Source: Paracoccus sp. TOH
GTDB taxonomy: Bacteria > Pseudomonadota > Alphaproteobacteria > Rhodobacterales > Rhodobacteraceae
NCBI RefSeq assembly: GCF_030388245.1
Contig: NZ_CP098361.1
Coordinates: forward strand, 619,001-683,000
Length of the DNA: 64,000 bases
Reading direction: 5' to 3'
Positions 54,694-64,000 of this stretch are shown here, in pieces. Below the pieces are notes generated by a model, which did not search any database, was not told where the DNA came from, and saw only the letters and a list, made by a program, of their open reading frames with translations. Each line of letters opens with the position of its first letter. The first letter of the stretch is position 1. The position numbers and the translations under genes are program-made.

Positions 54694-55692
54694 ATGTTGC
54701 CCAAGATCGTTATCACGCACAAAGTCCATGACGAGATCCTGACCAAGCTGGCGCCTTATGCCCGCGTCAGCGTCAACGAGTCGGACGATACTTGGGCGCA
54801 TGACAGGCTTTTGGCAGAACTCAGTGATGCGACTGCGATGATGGCTTTCATGCCGGATCGGATCGACGCTACGGTTCTGAGCCACGCTCCTAGCCTGCGG
54901 CTTGTAGCTTGCGCGTTGAAGGGTTTCGACAACTTTGATGTTGCTGCCTGCACGGCACGAGGGGTCCATGTCTCCATCGTGTCCGATCTTCTGACTGATC
55001 CGACCGCAGAACTGACCATCGGCTTGATGATTGGCTTGGGGCGGCACATCCTGCCGGGGGATGAAGCTGTCAGAATTGGCTACAAGGGGTGGAGACCGCG
55101 TTTCTACGGCGTGGGCCTGAAGGGCGCAGCGGTTGGCATCTTAGGCATGGGAGCGATCGGCAAGTCCATTGCTGAACGGCTCACGGGCTTTGGAACGCAA
55201 GCGAGCTATTGGGACAGGCGCGAGCTCGGTTCTGATGATGAAGAAAGGCTCAAGGTTACGTTCACGGATTTCGAACGGCTTCTTTCCACTTCGGATTTCG
55301 TAGTGTGTGCCCTTCCGCTCGCCAACGACACGCAGCATCTGCTCGGCGCACTGGAAGTTGCGAAGATGCGGAAGGGGACGCTTCTGATCAATCCATCACG
55401 TGGGAGCGTTGTGGACGAAGGGGCCGTGGTGGCTGCGCTGGAGGCGGGACATCTGGCGGGTTACGCCGCAGATGTCTACGAGATGGAGGACTGGGCGCGG
55501 CCGGATCGACCTGAAGCTGTCCATCCTGGCTTGGTGCAGCGTCGCACGGACACCTTGCTGACACCCCATATCGGCTCGGCGGTTACCAAGACTCGCCTTG
55601 CGATCGAGCATGAGGCGGCTGACAACATCATTGATCTTCTTGAAGGCCGCAGACCGCGAGCCGCTATCAATGAGCCCGCGTCTGTTCTCTAA
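54694..55692 (+). CDS. ptxD: PtxD phosphite dehydrogenase
   Basis: A 332-residue NAD-dependent enzyme of the D-hydroxyacid dehydrogenase superfamily that oxidises phosphite to phosphate. It strongly resembles Pseudomonas stutzeri PtxD: AMMAFMPDRIDA, ACALKGFDNFDVAACTARGV, RFYGVGL and DVYEMEDWARPDRP are shared PtxD-specific segments. The nucleotide motif is GILGMGAIG (about 150-158). Catalytic residues are R236 (NPSRGS), E265 (EMED) and H292 (TPHIGSA). It makes phosphite usable as sole phosphorus source. Confidence 0.96.
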   Translation: MLPKIVITHKVHDEILTKLAPYARVSVNESDDTWAHDRLLAELSDATAMMAFMPDRIDATVLSHAPSLRLVACALKGFDNFDVAACTARGVHVSIVSDLLTDPTAELTIGLMIGLGRHILPGDEAVRIGYKGWRPRFYGVGLKGAAVGILGMGAIGKSIAERLTGFGTQASYWDRRELGSDDEERLKVTFTDFERLLSTSDFVVCALPLANDTQHLLGALEVAKMRKGTLLINPSRGSVVDEGAVVAALEAGHLAGYAADVYEMEDWARPDRPEAVHPGLVQRRTDTLLTPHIGSAVTKTRLAIEHEAADNIIDLLEGRRPRAAINEPASVL

Positions 55693-55705
55693 CAAGGTAT
55701 CCTGC

Positions 55706-56620
55706 ATGTATCATCTGTCTCATGTCGCTGCCTTCGTTGAAGTCATCGAGACGGGAAATTTTCGTGCGGCATCGCGACGGCTGCAAATCTCGCAGCCTAC
55801 GGTTTCGAACAGCGTCAGGCGCCTTGAGGATATCCTAGGGGTGCAACTGGTAGATAGAGGGAACGATCGCTGTGTTCCGACGCGGCACGGAGCCATATTC
55901 TTGCCATTTGCCAAGAGCCTGCTGACGGTTTCTGCACGTGCCTTTGACCGCTTGCACATGGAACAAATTCAACTGGGTGCGAGCAGCAACATCGGTATCT
56001 ACCTCATGCCGGAGCATCTGAAGCGCCTGCATGGTGCCAAAGGGCGCTCTGCCAACTTGGTAATCGCCTCCAACCTGGAGATCTTAGAAAAACTCCAGAG
56101 AAAGGAAGTTGATCTTGCTTTCATGGAGTGGTGGGACGGCCGGAATGGATACGAGGCCAGCCTGTGGCGCACCGAGAAGCTCATTTTGATTGTTTCCCCG
56201 GATCACCGGTGGGCAAGCAAGGGTTCGATATACTCGTCTGAACTTTTCACGGAGTCGCTGATCGGAGGCGAGCGTGGAACCGGGACGGGCACTATTCTCC
56301 GCCGTGCCTTCGGTCAAAAAGCAGATCAGCTATCGATCAGCCACACAACCGGAAGCACTGAAGGGGTGAAGCGTGCGGTCAGAGCGGGACTAGGCGTATC
56401 GTTGGTGATGAAAAGCACGGTTCTCGATGAACTGGCTTCGGGTCAACTTTGTGAAGTTTCTATCAAGGGCGTAGATTTGGAGAAGCCAATTTTGGCCGTC
56501 CATCCTGTAAAGATGGAGGACGGTTCCCCGGAAGCCGAGACGCTTAGCATCCTCCTCAATGCCAAGACGGTGCCTGTTCTATGTCAGCAGGCTGCACGAC
56601 CAGCCGAAGCAGCTAACTGA
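55706..56620 (+). CDS. ptxE: PtxE LysR-family regulator of the phosphite operon
   Basis: 304 residues from the ATG at 55706, 13 bp after ptxD. The helix-turn-helix is FRAASRRLQISQPTVSNSVR, with a substrate-binding domain after residue 90. LysR proteins in this position are named PtxE in characterised phosphite operons, although their role is unclear. It completes a ptxABCDE set. Confidence 0.9.
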   Translation: MYHLSHVAAFVEVIETGNFRAASRRLQISQPTVSNSVRRLEDILGVQLVDRGNDRCVPTRHGAIFLPFAKSLLTVSARAFDRLHMEQIQLGASSNIGIYLMPEHLKRLHGAKGRSANLVIASNLEILEKLQRKEVDLAFMEWWDGRNGYEASLWRTEKLILIVSPDHRWASKGSIYSSELFTESLIGGERGTGTGTILRRAFGQKADQLSISHTTGSTEGVKRAVRAGLGVSLVMKSTVLDELASGQLCEVSIKGVDLEKPILAVHPVKMEDGSPEAETLSILLNAKTVPVLCQQAARPAEAAN

Positions 56621-57436
56621 AAGACAGACATGGGGCCTCGAAAGAGATGTATGAACCGCAGCCGAACAGCGGCCGCGACCTTGTAGCGGCAAGATTGCGT
56701 GGCAGATGAAGCAAGAATGCCTGACACGTTGTCGGTGCTTTTCGAAGTTCATGCACCGTGGCGCGGCAAATCATCTTGCGAATCTACAGAGACTGTCAAT
56801 CGGGCGGAGGCGGGGGGTGGTGCGGCCCGCAGCGCAGCGAGGACACGGCCCCCGCAGGAGCCGACGCGCCACGGGCGCGGCGCTTGCCGATTGACCGGCT
56901 CGGGCAGGTCTGTTGGGCGGAAAAACGAAAAGGATAAACCGCAGGGCGGGGGTGAGCGCGGCCCTCGGCCGCGTCGATCCCCCGGCCTGACCTTCGGATC
57001 AACCGGAGCCGCGCCGCACGCGCGGCTTGCCCTCGATCTTCATGGCCCGCAGCTATCCAAGCACGGCACCCGTGCATCAGGTCGCGCGAGCTGGACGCGC
57101 ATCATGGCGCGAAGGACAGTGAGCAAGATCCTGTGGGAAGGTTCGGGCCGCGCAAGCGATCGTTCCTTGACAACGGTTCGACCTGTCAACGTAAAACACT
57201 AGCGTCGTGTGATTTGACCAGCCGTAAAGCGACGGCTGGTTAGCGGGCGAAGCAGTCAGTCCCTCCACCCGCCACGACGCGGTATTGTTGACATGTACGA
57301 TACCAAGTGGCCAACCCTCATAGGGGCTGTTGCAGGTTTCAGGATGGCACGACACCGGGAACTTTAACTGTTTGGATTATCAAAGCGTCGGCTTGGTCAG
57401 GACGATTGACAATAGAGGCACCGCTGCGCATCCTTA
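56621..57436. other. Region between ptxE and the TPP riboswitch, no supported gene
   Basis: 816 bp. A long frame at 56699-57202 is arginine-, glycine- and proline-rich with no recognisable domain and overlaps equally open frames, as expected for GC-rich non-coding DNA. Probably the junction of two imported segments. Confidence 0.5.
57217..57240. repeat. Perfect 9-bp inverted repeat
   Basis: ACCAGCCGT, a 6-base loop, then ACGGCTGGT. No T-run follows on either strand, so it could be a protein-binding site or half of a terminator. Confidence 0.6.
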
Positions 57437-58975
<1,539 letters not shown>

Positions 58976-59256
58976 GCTTCAGGAGAATTGAATCAGCACC
59001 AGTGACGTCGCTCAAGCGGAGTTTTTCAACACCATCTCCGCCCTGCCGACCTTCATCCTCCGATGATGCTGCGCGATGGACGAATGGCCGGTCTAGTGAA
59101 GCTGCACCGCGGCGATCGGCAAGGGACTGAACGGCAGGTCAGGGCCGATCGCGACGGGCAAGCACATGCTGAAACGGCGAACTCACCCGACATCAACGCG
59201 GTCAATTGGGCTCAAACCGGTCATTCGCTGCACCCCGCGCGAACGGCCGCAGTCAG
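58976..59256. other. IS/transposon debris
   Basis: 281 bp without a gene. The first part should be the upstream end of the IS1182-type element. The last part leads into a Tn3 terminal repeat. No intact frame. Confidence 0.4.
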
Positions 59257-59294
59257 CTTAGCGTAGGATTCCACACTCTCCCGCAAACGACCCC
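59257..59294 (+). repeat. Tn3-family 38-bp terminal repeat, orphan
   Basis: Begins CTTAGCGTAGGATTC, like the 21068 and 39420 repeats, and ends in ACGACCCC, with a diverged middle. It represents a third Tn3 relative whose transposase is absent here. The ATG of the next gene lies only 2 bp beyond its outer edge. Confidence 0.82.
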
Positions 59295-59296
59295 TT

Positions 59297-59956
59297 ATGA
59301 GTAGTCAGAAAGATAACCGGCAGGCCAATCTGACGCGCGGCATCCGCGTCGAGATCGCCAGCCTCGTCTACAACATCATCGAGGTCGTCGTATCCGTCAC
59401 CGTGGGACTTCTGACCGGCAGCGCGGCACTGGTAAGCTGGGGTCTCGACAGCACGGTCGAAGCCACCTCAGCCGCGACGCTGATCTGGCGCTTGAAGGGG
59501 GAGAAGGACGGTGCCGGCAAGCGCACGGTCCTGCACCGCAAGAAGGTCGCGCTCTACGTGGTTGCCTGTGCCTTCTGGATCGTCGTCGCGGCGATCCTCT
59601 ACGAGGCGGTCTCCGCCTTCATTTCGCAGAAGGCGCCGGGCTTCAACTGGTGGGGTATCGCGATTCTGGGTGCTTCGCTCGTGGTCAACCCGTTCCTCGC
59701 CTGGGGCAAGTATCGCTATGGCAAACGGCTCGATGCGCCCGCCCTGAAGTACGATGCCAAGGACACCATGATCTGCCAGTATCAGACAATCGTGGTGTTG
59801 GCCGGGATCGGTCTGACGCAATGGATGGGCTGGTGGTGGGCCGACCCGGTCGCGGCGCTTCTGATCGTGCCCTACGTTGCGTGGGAAGCGTTTGAGGCCA
59901 CCAAGGATGCGCGGTCGGTCGAGCCGGAGGAGGCCGACGCTACTGCCGACGCCTGA
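59297..59956 (+). CDS. CDF-like cation transporter
   Basis: A 219-residue membrane protein resembling the transmembrane half of cation diffusion facilitators: GSAALVSWGLDSTVEATSA and WWWADPVAALLIVPYVAWEA match the paired Asp-containing helices 2 and 5. There is no C-terminal cytoplasmic metal domain, only a short acidic tail. The metal is unknown. The gene starts directly outside a Tn3 terminal repeat, so its original promoter or N terminus may be lost. It is convergent with the P450 gene, overlapping by 17 bp. Confidence 0.8.
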   Translation: MSSQKDNRQANLTRGIRVEIASLVYNIIEVVVSVTVGLLTGSAALVSWGLDSTVEATSAATLIWRLKGEKDGAGKRTVLHRKKVALYVVACAFWIVVAAILYEAVSAFISQKAPGFNWWGIAILGASLVVNPFLAWGKYRYGKRLDAPALKYDAKDTMICQYQTIVVLAGIGLTQWMGWWWADPVAALLIVPYVAWEAFEATKDARSVEPEEADATADA

Positions 59957-61181
59957 CGTTGCGCATGATGAACCGGGATTTAGGCATGGGCGGCAGTTCT
60001 TCGGTTTCCAGATCCAGATCCTGATCTGGCACTTCGTAGTCGATGGCGTTCACGAAGAAACTGCAAAACGCCTTCATCTGGCTGATCGCGATCCACTCGC
60101 CCGGACAACGGTGGTTCCTGTGGTGATCACCACCGCCCTGCGGAATGAAGTCGTAGGGGGTGACCTCCCGATCGTGAAACCGCTCGGGCCGGAACTCTTG
60201 CGGCGCGTCCCACGAGCGAGCGTCGGTATTTGTGCCGTAGAGGTCGAGCAGAACCCTGTACCCTTTGGAAAAGCGATATCCGCGCCACTCGAAATCACTC
60301 TTCACCCGTGCCGCGACCGCGGGAAAGAACGGATACAGACGGCGGACCTCTTGCACGAAAGGTTCGAGCTGTCCCTCGTCGTCCTTCAGCTTTTGCCGCC
60401 ACTCGGGATGCCGATGCAGGGCATGCGCCGCCTGGGCGATGAACGCAGAGACGGCGACGATCGGGCGTACTACGTTCAGAAGCTCCACGGCGGCAACCTT
60501 GGAGCAGCTCCCCATTCAGATCGCGCCACGTCGCGACGACATGGGCGGCGCTTTCCTGTCCTGTCTGAAGGCTTCCGTCGCGCAGCCGTTCAATAATCCC
60601 GGCTGTCCAACGCTCTGCGCGATGCCGCGCCAGACGCGCACCCCAGTGCTTCCAGCCGACCGCCCCGGCGTCTTGGAAGAGCGCCGTCATCTGCGCCGTC
60701 CGCGTCTCGACCTCCGCTTCGGGAAGCGGCACGCCCGACCAGGCGCAGCAGCTCTGGTGAGGATTTCGCGCACTTCGTCGTAGAGAACGACCTTCTCCGC
60801 CGCTTGCCAGTCCCGTGCGTAGCGGTCCAACAGGTCCCGCGTCGTGTTTTCGAGAGCTTCGATCCGCTCCGACGCCATGAGTGACATAAACATCCGCTTC
60901 CGATGACGGTGGGCCTCGCCATCGAGCCCCTGGATGCCCTTTTCGCCGAGCAGGGTTCTCTGGATACGCTTCGGCATCGAGCCTGCGCGCACGAGCCCAT
61001 CCTCGGAATAGAAGACCTCCGCAGCTGCGGCACCAGTCATGCAGATCGTCTTTTGAAAGAGGATGCGGGTCTCGAACAGGTCGCCCTCAAGATCGCGGCA
61101 TGTGTCCGGAATGAACTCATATGGGTTGCGCAGCAGGGCAAGCGTGCTGTCGATGCCCTTTGCGGATGGAATGCTGGACAT
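59940..61181 (-). pseudogene. CYP152-type cytochrome P450 (fatty-acid peroxygenase), two frameshifts
   Basis: Three consecutive frames make one P450: 61181 to about 60750 (SALLRNPYEFI-like start, GLDGEAHRHRKRMFMSLM), about 60750-60505 (GVPLPEAEVETRTAQMTALF, GWKHWGARLARHRAERW) and about 60510-59940 (VQEVRRLYPFFPAVAARVK, then the haem motif GGGDHHRNHRCPGEW). The GGGDHxxxxRCPGE pattern and the missing acid-alcohol pair fit H2O2-using CYP152 enzymes. Both breaks are single-base shifts in GC-rich runs, either real decay or sequence error. Confidence 0.85.
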
Positions 61182-61184
61182 CGA

Positions 61185-61685
61185 TTATTTCCCCGTAACG
61201 TTTTCTTCTCGGTGGTTACGTTCGGGCTTGTTCTGCGCCGAGCGGAAGCTGTCCCAGAACAGCAGGGCCGCACCGCAGAAAATCGCCACATCCGCAAGAT
61301 TGAAGGACGGCCAGTGGTATGTTCCGTAATGGAAATCCAGAAAATCCGGGACGGCCTGATAACGCAGCCGGTCGAGGACATTGCCGAGCGCGCCGCCGAT
61401 GATCAGACCGAGAGCGGCAGCCGTCAGCCTGTCCGGCGCGCGCCACAACCAGATCAGCAGCCATGCCACGATCACGCCAGCAAGCGCGATGAGACCCCAC
61501 CAAGGCACGATCCCGCCCAGCATACCGAAGCTGACTCCATCGTTCAGAACCCGCACGAGATTGAGAAAGGGTAGAACCTCGACGCCGCGCTCAAGCGCCG
61601 GTGTGTTCAGCGCAAGCGCCTTGGTACCCTGATCGAGGCCGAACGCCGCGATCGCGCAGAGCCCGCCCAGAACGCGGCTGTTCAT
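61185..61685 (-). CDS. lspA: Lipoprotein signal peptidase II, second accessory copy
   Basis: 166 residues from the ATG at 61685. Motifs are FGLDQGTKALAL, GGALGNVLDRLRY and FNLADVAIFCGA with the two catalytic Asp residues. It overlaps the CDF transporter gene upstream by 4 bp (ATGA), so it is made with a metal exporter. It differs clearly from the copy at 22138. Confidence 0.94.
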   Translation of the reverse strand: MNSRVLGGLCAIAAFGLDQGTKALALNTPALERGVEVLPFLNLVRVLNDGVSFGMLGGIVPWWGLIALAGVIVAWLLIWLWRAPDRLTAAALGLIIGGALGNVLDRLRYQAVPDFLDFHYGTYHWPSFNLADVAIFCGAALLFWDSFRSAQNKPERNHREENVTGK

Positions 61686-62536
61686 GCCGCTGCCTTCAGA
61701 TCGGCCCGCGCATCGCGGATGATTGCCCAAGACGAGTGCAGGAACAGTCCGGCGATGCCGAAGGCGACGATGAGGTCCGGCCAGGCGCTGCCCAGCCACG
61801 CCACGAGACCGGCGGCAACGACAACCGCCGCATTGCCGATGGCGTCGTTGCGCGAGAATAGCCAGACGGCCCGCATGTTCGCGTCGCCCTTGCGGAACCG
61901 CAGCAGCGGCAGAACGGAGATGACGTTGACGACAAGGGCGATCATGCCAAGCAGGCCCATTAGACCTGCATCCGGCGTCGTCCGTTCGAAGACTCGCACG
62001 ATGGTCGTGCCGAGGACGCCAAGGCCGAGCAGGCCGAGGAAGATGCCTTGGATCAAGGCCGACCGTGCCCGCCAGGCGAGGCTCCAGCCGATGGCCAGCA
62101 GGCCAAGGAAGGTGATCGCGCCGTCGCCGATGAAATCGAGCGCATCGGCCTTCACGGCCTGCGATCCGGAAATGAAACCGCCGATCATTTCGAGGACCCC
62201 GTATCCCACGTTCAGGATCACGACGATCCAGAGGGCACGGCGGTAGGCCGGGTCCTGATGGGCGGGATTCGGCGGAATGTCTTCATCGCCCTCGATCCGG
62301 TCGAAGCCATAGCCTGTCACCGCGACTGCCTTTTCGATGTCCGGCAGGCGCACTTCGGGTGCAGTCAGTGTCATGATGTGCGTCGCGGCCGACACTTTCA
62401 CATCGCCGGGCGCGACCCCGGCTGCCTGTGCCGCCCGCTCGATCTGCGCGGCATCCTTGGCGCAATCCATACCGGAAACCCGGTAACGGACGGGCGGGAC
62501 ATCTGCCGTCGATCCGGCATTTTCGGTGTTGGCCAT
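61682..62536 (-). CDS. CDF cation efflux transporter with N-terminal HMA-like domain
   Basis: 284 residues from the ATG at 62536. An N-terminal domain of about 80 residues resembles a heavy-metal-associated fold (RYRVSGMDCAKDAAQIERAA) but keeps only one Cys of the CxxC. Then come six helices of a CDF transporter with the metal-site motifs KADALDFIGDGAITF and FSRNDAIGNAAVVVAAGLV. It probably exports Zn, Cd or a similar cation. It is divergent from the ArsR/SmtB gene and coupled to lspA. Confidence 0.9.
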   Translation of the reverse strand: MANTENAGSTADVPPVRYRVSGMDCAKDAAQIERAAQAAGVAPGDVKVSAATHIMTLTAPEVRLPDIEKAVAVTGYGFDRIEGDEDIPPNPAHQDPAYRRALWIVVILNVGYGVLEMIGGFISGSQAVKADALDFIGDGAITFLGLLAIGWSLAWRARSALIQGIFLGLLGLGVLGTTIVRVFERTTPDAGLMGLLGMIALVVNVISVLPLLRFRKGDANMRAVWLFSRNDAIGNAAVVVAAGLVAWLGSAWPDLIVAFGIAGLFLHSSWAIIRDARADLKAAA

Positions 62537-62592
62537 GGTCGCGCTATTCCTGCTAGGATGAATCGAAGAACAACATATCAGCGAGGAGTGAT

Positions 62593-62937
62593 ATGGCGCA
62601 ATTGGTCGATGACCGCAAGAGCGCAACCATCGAGCGACGGGCGAAGCTGTTCCGCGGCTTCGCGGACCCGAGCCGCCTGGCCATCCTCGGTGCACTTTGC
62701 AACGAGCCATTGGCCGTTCACGAGATCGTCGAGCGGACCGAACTATCGCAACCCAACGTCTCCAACCATCTGAGGTGCCTGCTGGACTGCGGGCTTGTCG
62801 CCAGCGACCGCGAAGGGCGCTTCATCCGTTACCGTATCAGCAACCCGCGCATCACGGTCCTTCTGAACGATGTGGACGCACTTCTCGACGTGGTCGCAAA
62901 GGGTGTTGAGGCGTGTGACAATTATCGTGAGGCGTGA
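62593..62937 (+). CDS. ArsR/SmtB-family metal-responsive repressor (CadC/CmtR-like)
   Basis: 114 residues. The helix-turn-helix is ELSQPNVSNHLRCLLDCGLV, with cysteines in GALCNEPLA, RCLLDC and EACDNY that match thiol-based Cd/Pb sensors such as CmtR. It is divergent from the CDF-lspA pair across 56 bp, where its operator should lie. Metal is inferred. Confidence 0.88.
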   Translation: MAQLVDDRKSATIERRAKLFRGFADPSRLAILGALCNEPLAVHEIVERTELSQPNVSNHLRCLLDCGLVASDREGRFIRYRISNPRITVLLNDVDALLDVVAKGVEACDNYREA

Positions 62938-63122
62938 GTCAGAACGGACGGCCGGTCGACTCGGCGCAGATCGGTTGGAAAGATGTTGTCCGTGTGCAGG
63001 GTCCGACCGGAATCCTGCTGAGGTTCGACAAGCTGGCTTCGGAAGAGACACCATTCATGTATCACTGCCACATCCTCGAACACGAGGATGCGGGCATGAT
63101 GGGGCAGTTTACGGTCACATAA
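62934..63122 (+). pseudogene. Multicopper oxidase, C-terminal fragment
   Basis: 62 codons ending in TPFMYHCHILEHEDAGMMGQ, the type 1/type 3 copper HCHxxxH site of CueO/CopA-type oxidases. Over 400 upstream residues are missing. The GTG overlapping the repressor stop is probably an accident of the junction. Confidence 0.88.
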
Positions 63123-63395
63123 CAGGACCCCACCCGCTCGACACCGGGCGTCGTCAAGAGCTTACGTCTTCTTGCGGCGTTCTATCAGGTGCCGGTGTCG
63201 CCTTGTTGAAACGCATTACGGAGTATGTCTAGACCCGAACGGAGAACACCTCGCTAAGCTGCGGGTCCGCCGAAGCGGCCGTCCAGTCGCTCGGCAGCAT
63301 TCGTCAAAAAGGGCTCGCTACCGACCTTCGCCGCGCCAAGCATGAACGGCAGCTCGGTATAATCCGCAAGGTTGTTGACCGAAGGCACACGGTAG
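63123..63395. other. Junction region with a possible minus-strand gene end
   Basis: No plus-strand gene. On the minus strand a frame ending with TAG at 63254-63256 reads YRVPSVNNLADYTELPFMLG, AAKVGSEPFLTN and AERLDGRFGGPAA; it could be the C terminus of an unidentified gene. A TAG at about 63393 stops the frame of the next fragment. Confidence 0.35.
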
Positions 63396-63785
63396 ATATT
63401 TGCGGTACTTGCAAGAGCGCTCGGTTATCCTTGGCTTGCCGTCGTCGATGGAGATGCCGCCGGGCTCGGCTACATCGCCAGGATCACCGCACGAAAGTTT
63501 TCCGCCGAGGAAATGGCTCGCCGCACCTTCTCGTTGCCGGCCGGTTATCTCGAACAGCAGCTCATAGCAGATGGACTGCAAAACGAACTGAAAGCAATTC
63601 TTGTCTCTTTTGGAAACGTAGGAGCAGCGGATTTTGACGATGCGACATTGATTGCGGCACTCGAGAACGACAAGAGCGGCTACGCAGCCGTCCTCGCAAA
63701 ACAGTGCGCCGAGAACCCGGCGCTGGCGCAGCGCATGCCTGCATCATTCCGCAATGCAATCTTGGCATTGAGAGGCCTAACATGA
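63396..63785 (+). pseudogene. gajA: OLD-family TOPRIM endonuclease, C-terminal fragment (GajA-like)
   Basis: The frame opens after a TAG at about 63393 and reads FAVLARALGYPWLAVVDGDA, with DGDAAG matching the TOPRIM DxD motif, followed by the helical C terminus (FRNAILALRGLT). The ATPase half and the first part of TOPRIM are missing. Its stop overlaps the next ATG (ATGA), the layout of Gabija gajA-gajB. The first in-frame ATG (63513) lies after the DxD, so no nuclease can be made. Confidence 0.68.
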
Positions 63786-64000
63786 CCGATACCGCCCTCA
63801 ACGTGGCATTGTCAGAACTGACCGAAGCACAAAGTATCGCTGTCGCTTGGCGCGATGGCCCGATGTTCGTTCTCGCCGGCCCCGGCTCCGGCAAGACCCG
63901 CGTCCTGACGACGCGGGTGGCCAAGCTGCTTGCCGATACGCCCGATCGTTCGTTCCGCGTGCTGGCTCTGACCTTCACCAACAAGGCGGCTGACGAAATG
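63782..64000 (+). CDS. gajB: UvrD-like SF1 helicase (GajB-like), 3' end outside window
   Basis: 73 codons of a UvrD/Rep-type helicase: LTEAQSIAVAWRDGPMFVLA contains the Q motif, then Walker A AGPGSGKTRVL and motif Ia RVLALTFTNKAADEM. It overlaps the OLD/TOPRIM fragment by 4 bp. An OLD nuclease followed by a UvrD helicase is the Gabija defence arrangement; the remainder lies beyond the window. Confidence 0.8.
   Translation, partial: MTDTALNVALSELTEAQSIAVAWRDGPMFVLAGPGSGKTRVLTTRVAKLLADTPDRSFRVLALTFTNKAADEM

Noticed and set aside
56699..57202. 167-codon ORF after ptxE
   Set aside because: Low-complexity Arg/Gly/Pro composition, no ribosome site and no family resemblance; treated as non-coding.

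Overview
The window looks like an accessory replicon or genomic island of an alphaproteobacterium, most likely Rhodobacterales (Paracoccus-like). This rests on high-GC coding, the types of IS and Tn3 elements, and the style of the ars, phn and metal genes; no rRNA, tRNA or core marker confirms it. It is a mosaic of resistance, nutrient and defence cassettes stitched together by at least ten mobile elements or remnants. Many genes at the seams are cut.

Layout. (1) 1-8491: a two-gene phage-defence locus resembling type I Mokosh (kinase-like/SF1 helicase plus PLD nuclease). Its second gene is split by an IS1380-family element, and a second identical copy sits just downstream. (2) 8782-15570: an eight-gene arsenic operon on the minus strand (ArsR-ArsC fusion, GAPDH, ArsJ, ACR3, ArsC, ArsH, ArsR, MFS). 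(3) 15745-21105: a CYTH protein, a decayed IS5-type element, and a Tn3-family transposon with an HNH passenger that cuts mntH. (4) 21106-25584: mntR, lspA, a frameshifted methyltransferase, a Zn/Cd/Pb P-type ATPase and its MerR regulator. (5) 26280-35082: an envelope cluster joining an M23 peptidase, DsbB/DsbA, two SCO proteins, PCuAC, DUF411, three L,D-transpeptidases (plus one dead copy), a lipoprotein and a second DsbA-like protein. (6) 35183-39935: a cut merR, a second Tn3 element with an internally deleted transposase, a 1,497-bp direct repeat of the first Tn3 end, and IS remnants.

(7) 40058-48687: a LysR regulator divergent from an overlapping gene chain that encodes a FecBCD-type ABC transporter, an FmdE-like protein and the C-P lyase proteins PhnGHIJKL, with no phnM in the window. 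(8) 48813-51642: IS481/Tn3 scraps and an IS66 element. (9) 52138-56620: a complete ptxABCDE-like phosphite uptake and oxidation operon. (10) 57437-59294: a TPP riboswitch leading into a thiC gene cut by nested IS256/IS1182 remnants, then a Tn3 terminal repeat. (11) 59297-63122: a CDF-like transporter, a frameshifted CYP152-type P450, lspA, a second CDF transporter, an ArsR/SmtB regulator and a multicopper-oxidase scrap. (12) 63396-64000: the truncated end of an OLD/TOPRIM nuclease gene overlapping the start of a UvrD-like helicase gene, resembling Gabija.

The cassettes would give arsenic, Zn/Cd/Pb and probably copper tolerance plus use of phosphonate and phosphite as phosphorus sources. The best candidates for undescribed biology are the transporter/FmdE/C-P lyase operon and the copper-chaperone, disulfide and L,D-transpeptidase envelope cluster.
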